Shown here piece by piece: positions 55,692 to 64,000 of a stretch of 64,000 nt of DNA (positions within the stretch are counted from its first letter, which is position 1; the number at the start of each line of letters is the position of its first letter). The notes below the pieces were generated by a model, which was given only the letters and a program-made list of their open reading frames with translations, ran no database searches and had not been told where the DNA came from. The position numbers and the translations under genes were made by a program. Source of the stretch: VRUE01 sp035712345. Its GTDB lineage: Bacteria > Actinomycetota > Thermoleophilia > Solirubrobacterales > 70-9. The stretch lies in NCBI GenBank assembly GCA_035712345.1, contig DASTAY010000051.1, forward strand, positions 9,181 to 73,180, in the 5' to 3' direction.

Positions 55692-57296
55692 TCAGCCCTC
55701 CACCGGCTCCAGGTCGGCGCGGCCGCGCGGGGCTTCGACCCCGCTCACCTGGACGGATATGGGATCCCCGAGGCGCAGCTCGCGCTTCGAATCCTGGCCG
55801 ACCAGCGCCGTCTCGCTCTCGTTCAGCTCGAAGCGCTCGGCGCCACCGAGGCGACGCGCCGGCAGGAAGCCCTCGTAGACGTCGCCGAGCTCGCCGCCGA
55901 AGCCGACGAAAGCCCCCGCACGGATCAGGCCCGAGACCTCGCCCTCGAACTCGACCTCCCTCCCCCGCTCGCGCAGCTCGCGCTCGAGCAGGAAGGCCGC
56001 GCAGATGTCGTCGGCGCGGCGCTCGATCCGCATCGACTCGCGCTCGCGCTCGCTGCAGCGCCAGGCCGCCTCGCGCGCCTCGGCGGCGCTCGGCGCCGAC
56101 TCGCCCTCGCCCAGCGTCGCCAACAGCGCGCGGTGGACGAGGAGGTCGGGATAGCGGCGGATCGGCGAGGTGAAGTGGCAGTAGGCGGCGCTGCCGAGGC
56201 CGGCATGGCCGCTGTTGCGCTCGCTGTATTGGGCCTGTTTCAGGGAACGCAGCACGAGCGTTGTATACGCGTTGCGGCCGTGCCCGCGCCGGCTCGCCTC
56301 GCGGGCGACCAGCCTGCTGGCCTCGGCCGCGAGCTCAGCCGCCTCGCTCGGCGCCGGCGTGCCGCGCAGCGGCGGAGTCGGCACCCCGAGAGCGTGCAGC
56401 TGCTCGATCAGCCGTTCGATCCGCGGCGGGTCCGGGCGCGGGTGGACCCGGTAGACGGCGGGCACGCGCTTGCGCTCCAGCAGCTGCGCCACCTGCTCGT
56501 TGGCGAGGATCATCAGTCGCTCGATCAACCGGTGCGCCTCGGTCTGGGCGACCCCGCGGGCGCCGAGGACGGCTCCCTTCGAGTCGAAGCGGAACTCCGG
56601 CTCGAAGGACTCGACGTCGAGGCTGGTCGCTCCGCGTCGCTCGCCCAGTGCCGCGGCGGCCTCGCGGGCGACGGCCAGCGACTCCGCCACCGCCTGCGGC
56701 GCTTCGGCGCCGCCGGAGAAGATCACGTCGAGCTGGTCGTAGTCGAGCCGGGCGTCCGAGCGGATGCGGCTGCGGTAGAAGGCGGCCCTGCCCGGCTTGC
56801 CGCCCGCGTCGAGCTCGACCTCCGCGGTAACCGCGAGGCGCTCGACCCCCGGCGCCAGGCTGCAGGCCTCCTCGCTGAGCGCGTGCGGCAGCATCGGCTC
56901 GACCGTCCCCGGCGCGTAGGTGCTGTTTCCACGGCGCAGGGCCTCGCGGTCGAGCGGCGAGCCCGGCGGGACGTGCGCGGCGACGTCGGCGATGTGGATC
57001 CAGAGCCGGACCGACTCGCCCTCGCGCCGCGCCGAAACCGCATCGTCGAAGTCGCGCGCGGTCGCCGGGTCGACGGTGAAGGTAGGCAGCTCGATCAGGT
57101 CGCGGCGGGACACGCCGCGCGACTCGGCCACGGCCCCCGCCCGCCCCGCTTCGACCTCCAGCGCGGCGGCGAAGCCGCGCCCGCCCAGCTCCTCGTGCAG
57201 CAGGGCCTCTACCGCGTCGCGCGCCGTCTTCGGCGCCTCGCGCCGTCCGCGCCCCCGCTGCCGCTCCCGGTAGTAGCGCCAGTCCCGCTTAGCCAC
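55692..57296 (-). CDS. rnr: RNase II/RNase R family exoribonuclease
   Basis: 534 residues, shorter than RNase R because no N-terminal cold-shock domains are present. RNB catalytic domain with the magnesium Asp motif DPATARDFDDAVSA, DVAAHVPPGSPLDREALRRGNSTY, and the YCHFTSPIRRYPDLLVHR motif; a C-terminal S1-like barrel follows (GEVSGLIRAGAFVGFGGELGDVYEGFLP). It degrades RNA from the 3' end. Overlaps ctpA by 8 bp and precedes smpB, matching the rnr-smpB partnership in trans-translation. Confidence 0.9.
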   Translation of the reverse strand: MAKRDWRYYRERQRGRGRREAPKTARDAVEALLHEELGGRGFAAALEVEAGRAGAVAESRGVSRRDLIELPTFTVDPATARDFDDAVSARREGESVRLWIHIADVAAHVPPGSPLDREALRRGNSTYAPGTVEPMLPHALSEEACSLAPGVERLAVTAEVELDAGGKPGRAAFYRSRIRSDARLDYDQLDVIFSGGAEAPQAVAESLAVAREAAAALGERRGATSLDVESFEPEFRFDSKGAVLGARGVAQTEAHRLIERLMILANEQVAQLLERKRVPAVYRVHPRPDPPRIERLIEQLHALGVPTPPLRGTPAPSEAAELAAEASRLVAREASRRGHGRNAYTTLVLRSLKQAQYSERNSGHAGLGSAAYCHFTSPIRRYPDLLVHRALLATLGEGESAPSAAEAREAAWRCSERERESMRIERRADDICAAFLLERELRERGREVEFEGEVSGLIRAGAFVGFGGELGDVYEGFLPARRLGGAERFELNESETALVGQDSKRELRLGDPISVQVSGVEAPRGRADLEPVEG

Positions 57297-58470
57297 GGGC
57301 CGCCAGCACCGCCAAGGCCCTTTCGAGTCCCTCGTCGCGCTTCGTCGCGGGCAGGTCGGGCGCCTTCACATCGGGATGGATTCCCTTGCCGGCGAGGTTT
57401 TCGCCATTCGGCGTGAAGTACTCGCCCACGGTCAGCTTCAACGCGCCGCCGTTGGAGAGCCCGATCTCCTGCTGGAAGACGCCCTTCCCGTAGGAGCGCG
57501 TGCCGACGGTCTTGGCTCCGGCGTCGTCGGCCAGGGCCGCGGTGAGGATCTCGGCCGCCGAAGCGGTGTTGCGGTCGATCAGGACGACGATCGGCAGTGG
57601 CGGCAGGTTGCCGCCCTTGGTCTTGTAGACGGCGTGGCCCTCGGTGCGCGAGTCGGTCGTGACGACGACTTCGCCCTCGGGCAGGAAGATGCTTGCGCTC
57701 AGCACGGCCTCCTCGAGCAGGCCGCCGCCGTTGCCGCGCAGGTCGAGCACCAGCGCCCGGGCGCCTTGAGCCTGCAGCTTGCGCACCGCGCGCCGCAGCG
57801 CCACGTCGGCGCCTTCGCTGAACGTCGCCAGGCGGGCGTAGCCGACCTTCTCCCCCTTTGCCGTCAACATCTTGCTGCTGAGGACCGGCAACGCGATCTG
57901 GGCGCGGGTGAGGCGCACCCGCCGGGCCTTGCCGCCGTTGGCGGGCCGTACCCCGAGCGTCACCGCGGTTCCTTCCGGGCCCTTGATCAGTTCGGTCGCC
58001 GCGGTCGAGCCGAGGCCGGCGATCGGCTTGCCGTCGACGGAGACGATCGTCGCGCCGACTTCGATCCCGCCCTGCTCGGCGGGGGAGCCCCTGAAGACCT
58101 TGACGACGTGCAGGCCGCCCTTGGCTTCGGTCACGCTGAGCCCCACCCCGGAGAAGCGCCCTTCGATCTCCTCGTCGAAACGGGCCAGCAGCTTTGGCGA
58201 GAAGTAGTCCGAGAAGCGGTCGTGGTAGCGCAGTCGCAGCCCGCGGACCATGCCGTTCAACGAGGAATCGATCAGGTTGCCCTGCGAGACCTCGCGGAAG
58301 TAGTTGTCTTCGATCAGCTCACTCGCTTCGGCCGTCAGCCCTGCCGATTCGTCGACGAAGACGTCGCGCAGGAAGGGCGGCATCTTCGCCGGGTGCCCGC
58401 CGATCCAGAGGCCGGCGGCGAGCATGGCCAGCAGCGCGGCCGCGAGGCCCAGCGTGCGCGCGGCCCTCAC
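57289..58470 (-). CDS. S41-family C-terminal processing peptidase
   Basis: 393 residues. N-terminal signal/anchor helix (TLGLAAALLAMLAAGLWIGG), a PDZ domain (GVGLSVTEAKGGLHVVKVFRGSPAEQGGIEVGATIVSVDGKPI) and the serine-lysine catalytic pair (NTASAAEIL Ser, RSYGKGVFQQ Lys). It cuts C-termini of exported or membrane proteins. 13 bp after ftsX, the usual ftsEX-ctp context, so it may act in division-wall remodelling. Confidence 0.92.
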   Translation of the reverse strand: MRAARTLGLAAALLAMLAAGLWIGGHPAKMPPFLRDVFVDESAGLTAEASELIEDNYFREVSQGNLIDSSLNGMVRGLRLRYHDRFSDYFSPKLLARFDEEIEGRFSGVGLSVTEAKGGLHVVKVFRGSPAEQGGIEVGATIVSVDGKPIAGLGSTAATELIKGPEGTAVTLGVRPANGGKARRVRLTRAQIALPVLSSKMLTAKGEKVGYARLATFSEGADVALRRAVRKLQAQGARALVLDLRGNGGGLLEEAVLSASIFLPEGEVVVTTDSRTEGHAVYKTKGGNLPPLPIVVLIDRNTASAAEILTAALADDAGAKTVGTRSYGKGVFQQEIGLSNGGALKLTVGEYFTPNGENLAGKGIHPDVKAPDLPATKRDEGLERALAVLAARG

Positions 58471-58483
58471 GCCGGATCCGGCC

Positions 58484-59401
58484 CTAGACCTTGAGGAAGC
58501 GGCGCAGGGTGACGCCGGAGCCGACCGCCGACACGAGCACCGCGGCGCCGAAGAGGATCGCGACCAGGGCCGGGAAGGAGAGCGTGGTGCTGTTCTGGGC
58601 GGCGAGGAAGCCGATGCTGTTGCTCAACGGGTCGACGATCGTCAGCTTGCCCAGCCACAGGATAAGTATGGCCACCAGGCCGCCGAAGAAGCCGACCACG
58701 ACCCCCTCGATCATGAACGGCCAGCGGATGAACCAGCGGGTGGCGCCGACCAGGCGCATCACCTCGACCTCGCGACGGCGGGTGTAGATCGAGAGCCTGA
58801 TCGTGTTGCCGACCAGCATCAGCGAGGCGACGATCAGAAGCGCGGTGATCACCGTGAGGACGATCTTCAGCGCGCTCGTCACCTGCTCGATCTTCTTCGA
58901 GTCTTCCTGGCGGTTGAACTGATCCTGGATGATCGGCGAGATCGGCTGCGGCTTGCCGTTCGGCCCAGGCGGCGTGATCGCGTCTTCCACCGCGGAGAGG
59001 TTGCCGGCGTCGTCGGCCTTGACCGAGAAGTTCGCCGGCAACGGGTTGGAGTGCAGCTGGGTGAGCAGTTCGCTGCTCTTGTCCTTGCCCAGGTCCTGCT
59101 TGAGTTCGTTCAGCGCCTCCGCCTTGGTGATCAGCCTGACCGAGGCGACGTGCGGGATCGCCAGCAGCTGGTCTTCGAGCTTGGCGATTTCGGCTTTCGT
59201 CGCGTCGTCGAAGATCGCCACCCGGGTTTCGAGGCTGTCGCGCACCTGGTTGCTCTTCGCCTGCGTGGTCTGGAAGATCGGGATCAGGACGCCGAGCAGG
59301 ATCACGGTGACGACCGTGGTGACGACCGCCGCCATGCTCGGCGCGCCGTTGCGGCGCAGCGCGCGGAAGGCCTCCTGGGTGAAGAAGAGAAGTCGCGACA
59401 T
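58484..59401 (-). CDS. ftsX: Cell division protein FtsX
   Basis: 305 residues with four helices: one near the N-terminus (MAAVVTTVVTVILLGVLIPIF), a 120-residue outer loop with the SVRLITKAEALNELKQDLG pattern, then three C-terminal helices. FtsEX regulates peptidoglycan hydrolases during division. 3 bp after ftsE. Confidence 0.92.
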   Translation of the reverse strand: MSRLLFFTQEAFRALRRNGAPSMAAVVTTVVTVILLGVLIPIFQTTQAKSNQVRDSLETRVAIFDDATKAEIAKLEDQLLAIPHVASVRLITKAEALNELKQDLGKDKSSELLTQLHSNPLPANFSVKADDAGNLSAVEDAITPPGPNGKPQPISPIIQDQFNRQEDSKKIEQVTSALKIVLTVITALLIVASLMLVGNTIRLSIYTRRREVEVMRLVGATRWFIRWPFMIEGVVVGFFGGLVAILILWLGKLTIVDPLSNSIGFLAAQNSTTLSFPALVAILFGAAVLVSAVGSGVTLRRFLKV

Positions 59402-59404
59402 CGT

Positions 59405-60274
59405 CTAGAAGAGCGACTCGCTGTGGCCGTTGGTCTGACCCTCGGGGGCGACCCCCATCTCGGCGCGCATGCGCAGGCCGAACTCCGAGGTCGACTCCTC
59501 GGTGTACCCGCCGGAGACCTCGTCGCGGACGACGCGGCCCTCGTAGAGCTCGATCACGCGCCGGCGCATGTTGTCCACCATCTCGCGGTCGTGGGTGACG
59601 ACGACGACGGTCGTGCCGGTCTTATTGATCCGGTAGAGCAGCTGCATCACGCCGATCGAGGTGACCGGGTCGAGGTTGCCGCTGGGCTCGTCGGCGAGCA
59701 GCAGCGGCGGGTGGTTGACGAAGGCGCGGGCGATCGAGACGCGCTGCTGCTCGCCGCCGGAAAGCTCGTCCGGGTAGCTGTGCAGCTTGGTCGAGAGGCC
59801 GACCAGGCGGAGGATCTCCGGCACCTGACGGCGGATTTCGCCGCGGTGGGCGCCGAGCACCTGCAGCGCGTAGGCGACGTTGTCGTAGACGGTCCGGTCG
59901 GGCAGCAGCTTGAAGTCCTGGAAGACGGTGCCGATGTTGCGCCGCAGCTGCGGGATCTTCTTCTCCGGCATCGCGCCGATGTCGCGACCGGCGATGCGCA
60001 CGCTGCCGTCGGTGGCGGCGAGCTCGCGGATCAGCATCTTGATCAGGGTCGACTTGCCGCAGCCGGTCGGGCCGACGAGGAAGACGAACTCGCCGCGGTC
60101 GATCGCCAGCGAGACCCGGTCGAGCGCCATGTGGCCGCCCGGGTAGACCTTGGTCACGTCGCGCATCTCGATGATCGGCGCGCCGCCCTTGCGGTTGCGC
60201 CGCTGCTGCGGCTCGCCGCCCGTCTGCTTGCTCTTCTTTCTGCCCAGGGCCATACGTCGGGGGTCCTTCTGCAA
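59405..60274 (-). CDS. ftsE: Cell division ATP-binding protein FtsE
   Basis: 289 residues. Walker A VGPTGCGKSTLIKMLIRE, signature LSGGEQQRVSIARAFV, Walker B LLLADEPSGNLDP, switch VTHDREMVDNMRRRVI. Typical FtsE begins at about IIEMRDVTKVYPGG (residue 34), so residues 1-33 are a basic extension or the start is later. The C-terminal 40 residues are also extra. Leads the ftsE-ftsX-ctp-rnr-smpB operon. Confidence 0.93.
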   Translation of the reverse strand: MQKDPRRMALGRKKSKQTGGEPQQRRNRKGGAPIIEMRDVTKVYPGGHMALDRVSLAIDRGEFVFLVGPTGCGKSTLIKMLIRELAATDGSVRIAGRDIGAMPEKKIPQLRRNIGTVFQDFKLLPDRTVYDNVAYALQVLGAHRGEIRRQVPEILRLVGLSTKLHSYPDELSGGEQQRVSIARAFVNHPPLLLADEPSGNLDPVTSIGVMQLLYRINKTGTTVVVVTHDREMVDNMRRRVIELYEGRVVRDEVSGGYTEESTSEFGLRMRAEMGVAPEGQTNGHSESLF

Positions 60275-60444
60275 TCACAGGGTGACTCCTGCGCGCCCGA
60301 TCGCGCGCAATACCCCGCCCACATTCGATGTGCGGAAGACTAGCGTATTGCGAGCAGCCGCTCATATTCTCCTCGCCGTCTCGCTGCTGGTAAAACAGTG
60401 CGGTGAAGCTGCCGCAGCTACGACGGAATTGAGAGGGGCGGGCG
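60275..60444. promoter_or_regulatory. Divergent promoter region of ftsE and the cupin gene
   Basis: 170 bp. GCGCGCCCGATCGCGCGC (about 60290-60308) is a near palindrome on the ftsE side. The plus side ends AATTGAGAGGGGCGGGCG before the cupin start. No exact promoter could be defined. Confidence 0.3.
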
Positions 60445-60825
60445 ATGCAGAACTGGGATCTGAAGGGCATCGAGGCGGAGCCGCACCAGCCGCGGATCCT
60501 CGCCTCTGCCGACGACGCGCGGACGATCGTGCTCCTCCTCCCGGCCGGCGAGGAGCTGCAGGAGCACGAGGTGCACGAGCGGGCGCGGCTCGTCGTCGTC
60601 GAGGGGGACGTCGAGGTGACGGCGCCCGGCGGAGAGAGCGTCACGGCGAGCGCCGGGCACCTCTTCGAGTTCGAGCCGGGCGAGCGCCACACCGTCGCCG
60701 CGCGATCCGACGCCCGCCTCTTGCTGGTCCTCTCCCCGTGGCCGGGCGACGGACACCCGGGCGCGTTGACGCTCGAGCAGAAGGCGGACGTCCGCGAGCG
60801 CGCCGCCCGCCGCCCTCAGGCCTGA
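60445..60825 (+). CDS. Small cupin-fold protein
   Basis: 126 residues. Single cupin: VLLLPAGEELQEHEVHERARLVVVEGDVEVTAPGG (first motif with His/Glu ligands) and GHLFEFEPGERHTVAARSDARLLLVLSPWPG (second motif with His). Substrate unknown. It lies alone between divergent ftsE and convergent transketolase. Its stop lies 35 bp from the transketolase stop. Confidence 0.85.
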   Translation: MQNWDLKGIEAEPHQPRILASADDARTIVLLLPAGEELQEHEVHERARLVVVEGDVEVTAPGGESVTASAGHLFEFEPGERHTVAARSDARLLLVLSPWPGDGHPGALTLEQKADVRERAARRPQA

Positions 60826-60859
60826 GCGAAGACGTCGATCGCTCGACGCTCTCCAGCGC

Positions 60860-62707
60860 CTACAGCGCCCGTTCCGCCGCAGCGACGATGCTCGCCGCGT
60901 CGATCCCGGCGGCGGCGAGGAGCGCCTCGGGAGGCCCGCTGGTGGGACGCTCGCTGACCGCGAGGCGCACGAGCGGGGTGCCGACTGCCGCTTCGGCGAG
61001 CACTCCGGCGACGGTCTCGCCGATGCCGCCCTCGGGCCAGTGGTCCTCGACCGTGATCAGGGCCCTGGTCTCGCTCGCGGCGGCGAGGATCGCGTCGCGG
61101 TCGACCGGCTTGACCGAGTAGAGGTCGATCACCCGGGCGGCGATGCCCTTGCCGGCGAGCTCGTCGGCGGCGGCGAGCGATTCGTGCAGGGTGATGCCGG
61201 CGGCGATCAGGGCGACCTGGTCCTCCCCGCCGGAGCGCACCGTGCGGCTGCCGCCGATCTCGAAGCTCTCCCCCGCCTCGTAGAGGACCGGAGTGGCGCC
61301 GCGCGTGGTCCGCATGTAGCTGATCCCGCGGTGCTCGCGCATCGCGTCGAGCAGCGCCACCGCCTGGTTGGCGTCGCTCGGGTAGAGGACGACGCTGCCG
61401 AAGACCGCGCGCAGCGAAGCGATGTCTTCCAGCGCCATCTGCGAGGGCCCGTCGGGGCCGATCGAGACGCCGACGTGGGAGCCGCAGAGCTTCAGGTCGG
61501 CTTCCGAGATCGCCCCCATGCGGACGAAGTCGTAGGCACGGCTGAGAAAGGCGCCGAAGGAGGAAGCGAACGGCTTCCAGCCGCGCGTCTGCAGGCCGAC
61601 CCCGGCGGCGACCATCTGCTGCTCGGCGATGTACATCTCGAAGAAGCGGTCCGGGTGCTTGGCGGCGAAGCGTTCGGCGTAGGTCGAGTTGCCGACCTCG
61701 CCGTCGAGCGCGACGACCTTCTCGTCGATCGAGCCGAGCCAGGCGAGCGCGTCGCCGTAGGCGCCACGGGTGGCGACCTTCTCGCCGACCTCGTAGGAGG
61801 GCCGCTCGACCGTGGCGGTGGTGATCTCATACGGCTTCGGCTCTGGTGGCGCCTGCACCTCGACACGGTTCGAGCGCTCGCCGCCGAGCTCTGCGACCGC
61901 CGCCTCGGGGTCTTCGAGCGGCTTGCCGTGCTGACCGTCCTTGTCCTCGACCGCAGCGACGCCCGAGCCCTTCTTGGTGCGGGCGAAGATCGCCGCCGGC
62001 TTGCCGGCCGCGAGCGCCCGCGCGTAGGCGGCGTCGATCGCCTCGAGGTCGTGCCCGTCGATCTCCTGCACGTCCCAGCCGCAGGCCGCGGCGCGCGCCG
62101 CCCAGGAGGCGGTGTCCCACTCGTGCATCGTCGGCCCGCGCTGGCCGAGCCGGTTGACGTCGACGATCGCGACCATGTTGTCGAGGCCCGCCTCGCCGGC
62201 GTGCTCGAAGGCCTCCCACATCGAGCCCTCGGCGAGCTCGGAGTCGCCGCAGAGCACCCAGACGCGAAAGTCGGCGTTCTCGAGTCGCTTGCCCGCCAGC
62301 GCGATCCCGACCGAGATCGGCAGACCCTGGCCGAGCGAGCCGGTCGCCACGTCGACCCAGGGGATTTCCGGGGTCGGGTGGCCCTGCAGGCGCGAGCCGA
62401 ACTCGCGGAAGGTCAGCAGCTCCTCGTCGTCGATCGCGCCCGCCAGCTTGTAGAGGCTGTAGAGCAGCGGCGAGGCGTGGCCCTTGGAGAAGACCAGGTG
62501 GTCGTTGGCGCGGTTCTCGGGGGCGTCGAAGTCGTAGCGCAGGTGGCGGGTCAGGAGCACCGCCATCAGGTCGGCGGCGGACATCGAGGAGGTCGGGTGG
62601 CCCGAGTTGGCCGCCGCGGCGGAGCGCACCGAATCGACCCGCAGCTGTTGAGCCAGCTCGTGCAGCTGCTCGCGGTCGATCGCGCTCTCCGAGGTCGCCT
62701 GCTCCAT
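60860..62707 (-). CDS. tkt: Transketolase
   Basis: 615 residues, from ATG 62707. Thiamine-diphosphate enzyme of the pentose-phosphate pathway. N-terminal AAANSGHPTSSMSAADLMAVL, FSKGHASPLLYSL, TGSLGQGLPISVGIALAG, the TPP motif GDSELAEGSMWEAFEHAGEAGLDNMVAIVDVNRLGQ, then RFFEMYIAEQQMVAAGVGLQTRG and SHVGVSIGPDGPSQMALEDIASLR. Slightly shorter than E. coli transketolase, as in archaeal/actinobacterial forms. 20 bp after nadA. Confidence 0.92.
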   Translation of the reverse strand: MEQATSESAIDREQLHELAQQLRVDSVRSAAAANSGHPTSSMSAADLMAVLLTRHLRYDFDAPENRANDHLVFSKGHASPLLYSLYKLAGAIDDEELLTFREFGSRLQGHPTPEIPWVDVATGSLGQGLPISVGIALAGKRLENADFRVWVLCGDSELAEGSMWEAFEHAGEAGLDNMVAIVDVNRLGQRGPTMHEWDTASWAARAAACGWDVQEIDGHDLEAIDAAYARALAAGKPAAIFARTKKGSGVAAVEDKDGQHGKPLEDPEAAVAELGGERSNRVEVQAPPEPKPYEITTATVERPSYEVGEKVATRGAYGDALAWLGSIDEKVVALDGEVGNSTYAERFAAKHPDRFFEMYIAEQQMVAAGVGLQTRGWKPFASSFGAFLSRAYDFVRMGAISEADLKLCGSHVGVSIGPDGPSQMALEDIASLRAVFGSVVLYPSDANQAVALLDAMREHRGISYMRTTRGATPVLYEAGESFEIGGSRTVRSGGEDQVALIAAGITLHESLAAADELAGKGIAARVIDLYSVKPVDRDAILAAASETRALITVEDHWPEGGIGETVAGVLAEAAVGTPLVRLAVSERPTSGPPEALLAAAGIDAASIVAAAERAL

Positions 62708-62727
62708 GCCCGTGACTTTATCTACCG

Positions 62728-63741
62728 CTATCCGATCGCGACCATGCGCTCGATCGGCACCCGCGCCCGCGCGGCGATCTCGGCCGGGACGCTGACCTCG
62801 AACTTCATCTCGCGCAGCGCGTCGCGCAGCTTCGGCAGCGTGATCATCTTCATGTACTTGCAGTAGGCCATCCTGTTGGCCTCGATCAGGCTCGCCCCCG
62901 GCGCCGCCATCTGCAGCGGGTGCAGCATGCCGTTCTCGGTGGCGACGATGTACTCGCCGTCGGGCCGGCGCTGGATGTGGTCGAGCATCTGGCCGGTCGA
63001 GAGCATGTGCACGCCCTCCTCCTCGACTTCGCCGGCGGCGACGAACTCCATCACCTGGGTGACGCAGCCGCACTCGGGGTGGACGAGGAACTCGGCGTCG
63101 GGATGGGCGTCACGGCGCGCCTTGATGTCGTCGGGACGGATCCCCGCGTGGACGTGGCACTCGCCGGGCCAGACGTGCATCGAGCGGCCGGTCTCGCGCT
63201 CGACGTAGGAGCCGAGCCACATGTCGGGCCCGAAGAGGATCTCGGTCTCCGGCCCGTGCTCGCGCCGAATGTGCTCGACCACCTTGACGGCGTTGGAGGA
63301 GGTGCAGCAGTAGTCGGTCTCCGCCTTGACCTCGGCCGAGGTGTTGACGTACATGACGACGACCGCGTCGGGGCTGTGCCGCGCCTTCCAGTCGCGCAGC
63401 TCGTCTGCCGTGATCGCGTCGGCCAGCGAGCAGCCGGCGTCGAGGTCGGGGATCAGGACGGTCTTGTCGGGCGAGAGGATCGAAGCCGTCTCGGCCATGA
63501 AGTGGACGCCGCAGAAGACGATCGTCGAGGCGCCGGCCGCAGCGGCCTGGCGCGAGAGGCCGAGCGAGTCGCCGGTGTAGTCGGCGACGTCCTGCACCTC
63601 GGGCACCTGATAGTTGTGGGCGAGGATCACGGCGTCGCGCTCGCGCGCCAGCTCGCGCACCTCGTGCGCCATCTCCTCGACCTCCTGCGGAGACAGGTCG
63701 AGCATCGGGACCGGCTCGTTGATCGTCGGCAGCTCTCTCAT
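62728..63741 (-). CDS. nadA: Quinolinate synthase A
   Basis: 337 residues. Makes quinolinate from iminoaspartate and dihydroxyacetone phosphate for NAD. 4Fe-4S cysteines are in CGVHF, HPECGCVT and KYM region (ANRMAYCKYMKMITL); VILAHNYQVPEVQDVADYTGDSLGLSRQAA and GECHVHAGIRPDDI are characteristic. nadB and nadC are not in the window, although nadA commonly leads them. Its upstream region starts at 63742. Confidence 0.95.
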   Translation of the reverse strand: MRELPTINEPVPMLDLSPQEVEEMAHEVRELARERDAVILAHNYQVPEVQDVADYTGDSLGLSRQAAAAGASTIVFCGVHFMAETASILSPDKTVLIPDLDAGCSLADAITADELRDWKARHSPDAVVVMYVNTSAEVKAETDYCCTSSNAVKVVEHIRREHGPETEILFGPDMWLGSYVERETGRSMHVWPGECHVHAGIRPDDIKARRDAHPDAEFLVHPECGCVTQVMEFVAAGEVEEEGVHMLSTGQMLDHIQRRPDGEYIVATENGMLHPLQMAAPGASLIEANRMAYCKYMKMITLPKLRDALREMKFEVSVPAEIAARARVPIERMVAIG

Positions 63742-64000
63742 TCGCGGTTGCCTCGAAGAGTCCCCATAACGTCGAAGGGGACCCTTGCTGGTCGTATGTT
63801 CGCTGGCATGGCCTTGGCCTGAGTCCAGTCGAATGAACTGACGACAAGTCTACTCTCTCCTCACTGTCAAAGTCGGCCTCAGGGTCGACGGTTGGCGTCC
63901 GACCTGGCCGGTTGGTTCTCGGGACGGCGACGGGCTGACTCATACGCTCTCTGTCGACCCGAAGGTCTGACTTCCATGCGTTGTGTCGCCCGCCGCCACC
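63742..64000. promoter_or_regulatory. nadA upstream region to the window edge
   Basis: 259 bp without a supported gene. On the minus strand GTCCCC and GGGGAC form a short hairpin 24-46 bp before nadA, and TTGACA occurs at about 63866. An ATG at 63976 opens a plus-strand frame to the edge but has no clear ribosome-binding site. Confidence 0.3.

Noticed and set aside
63976..64000. Start of a plus-strand gene at the window edge
   Set aside because: Only 25 bases are visible, with no clear ribosome-binding site or motif.

Overview
The window comes from a GC-rich (roughly 70%) actinobacterial chromosome. Gene content points to the class Thermoleophilia, probably Solirubrobacterales. The pointers are several winged-helix regulators of the 'ALDHxLRQxIL' type, a uvrC-rapZ-gap-pgk-tpiA block, an actinobacterial ArgRS with HxGG in place of HIGH, an Rpf-like lytic transglycosylase and secreted COG4315-type proteins. 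The placement is inference from gene content; no rRNA gene is present. About 60 protein genes and one tmRNA are supported. I found no tRNA, rRNA, CRISPR array, transposase or integrase.

Layout. 1-3518: argS (5' part only), a phosphoesterase, and a lipoprotein translationally coupled to a Ser/Thr kinase. 3649-14362, all minus strand: uvrC, rapZ, an ABC-2 exporter, a VOC protein, gap, pgk, tpiA, gpmI and tgt. This is a lower-glycolysis operon set with two copies of a covarying structured element, one between rapZ and the exporter and one between tpiA and gpmI. 14389-19075: enoyl-CoA hydratase, cupredoxin lipoprotein, a membrane glycosyltransferase, a GNAT-kinase fusion, a methyltransferase and a MaoC hydratase. 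19087-20469: a toxin-antitoxin islet (MazEF, VapBC and a broken vapC tail). 20517-26980: remains of a Tad/Flp-pilus-like locus (two TadE-like proteins, a CpaE-like protein without a P-loop, and a membrane-anchored VanY plus transglycosylase fusion). Inside it sits a 3.2-kb cassette of DNA-binding proteins and two 19-residue ORFs, bounded by about 49-bp direct repeats.

26977-42754 is a phosphate and polyphosphate supercluster: Pit transporter with DUF47 partner, Ppk1, two coupled CHAD half-proteins, Ppx, PhoU, PstB-A-C-S and a PhoB-like regulator. TTCACA direct repeats with 11-bp spacing resemble PHO boxes at two places. Set among these are a PHP phosphoesterase-glycosyltransferase fusion, whose coding sequence contains a palindrome, and a Fic protein. 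Together the genes import phosphate, store it as polyphosphate, retrieve it and sense it.

42960-64000: UppP, an HD hydrolase, an Rpf-like protein, PurU (no ordinary start codon for its ACT domain), a P450, an ABC-F protein, tmRNA, a flavin disulfide oxidoreductase, a proline-rich coiled-coil protein with a ComEA-like tail, and the ftsE-ftsX-ctp-rnr-smpB operon. A cupin, transketolase and nadA follow.

The most unusual feature is a set of long structured intergenic palindromes (6407-6530, 11535-11654, 3529-3650, 45005-45106, 50053-50164, 55028-55190). All lie just 3' of minus-strand genes. Four begin on the stop codon itself, and several show compensatory or G-U changes that imply an RNA fold on the minus strand.
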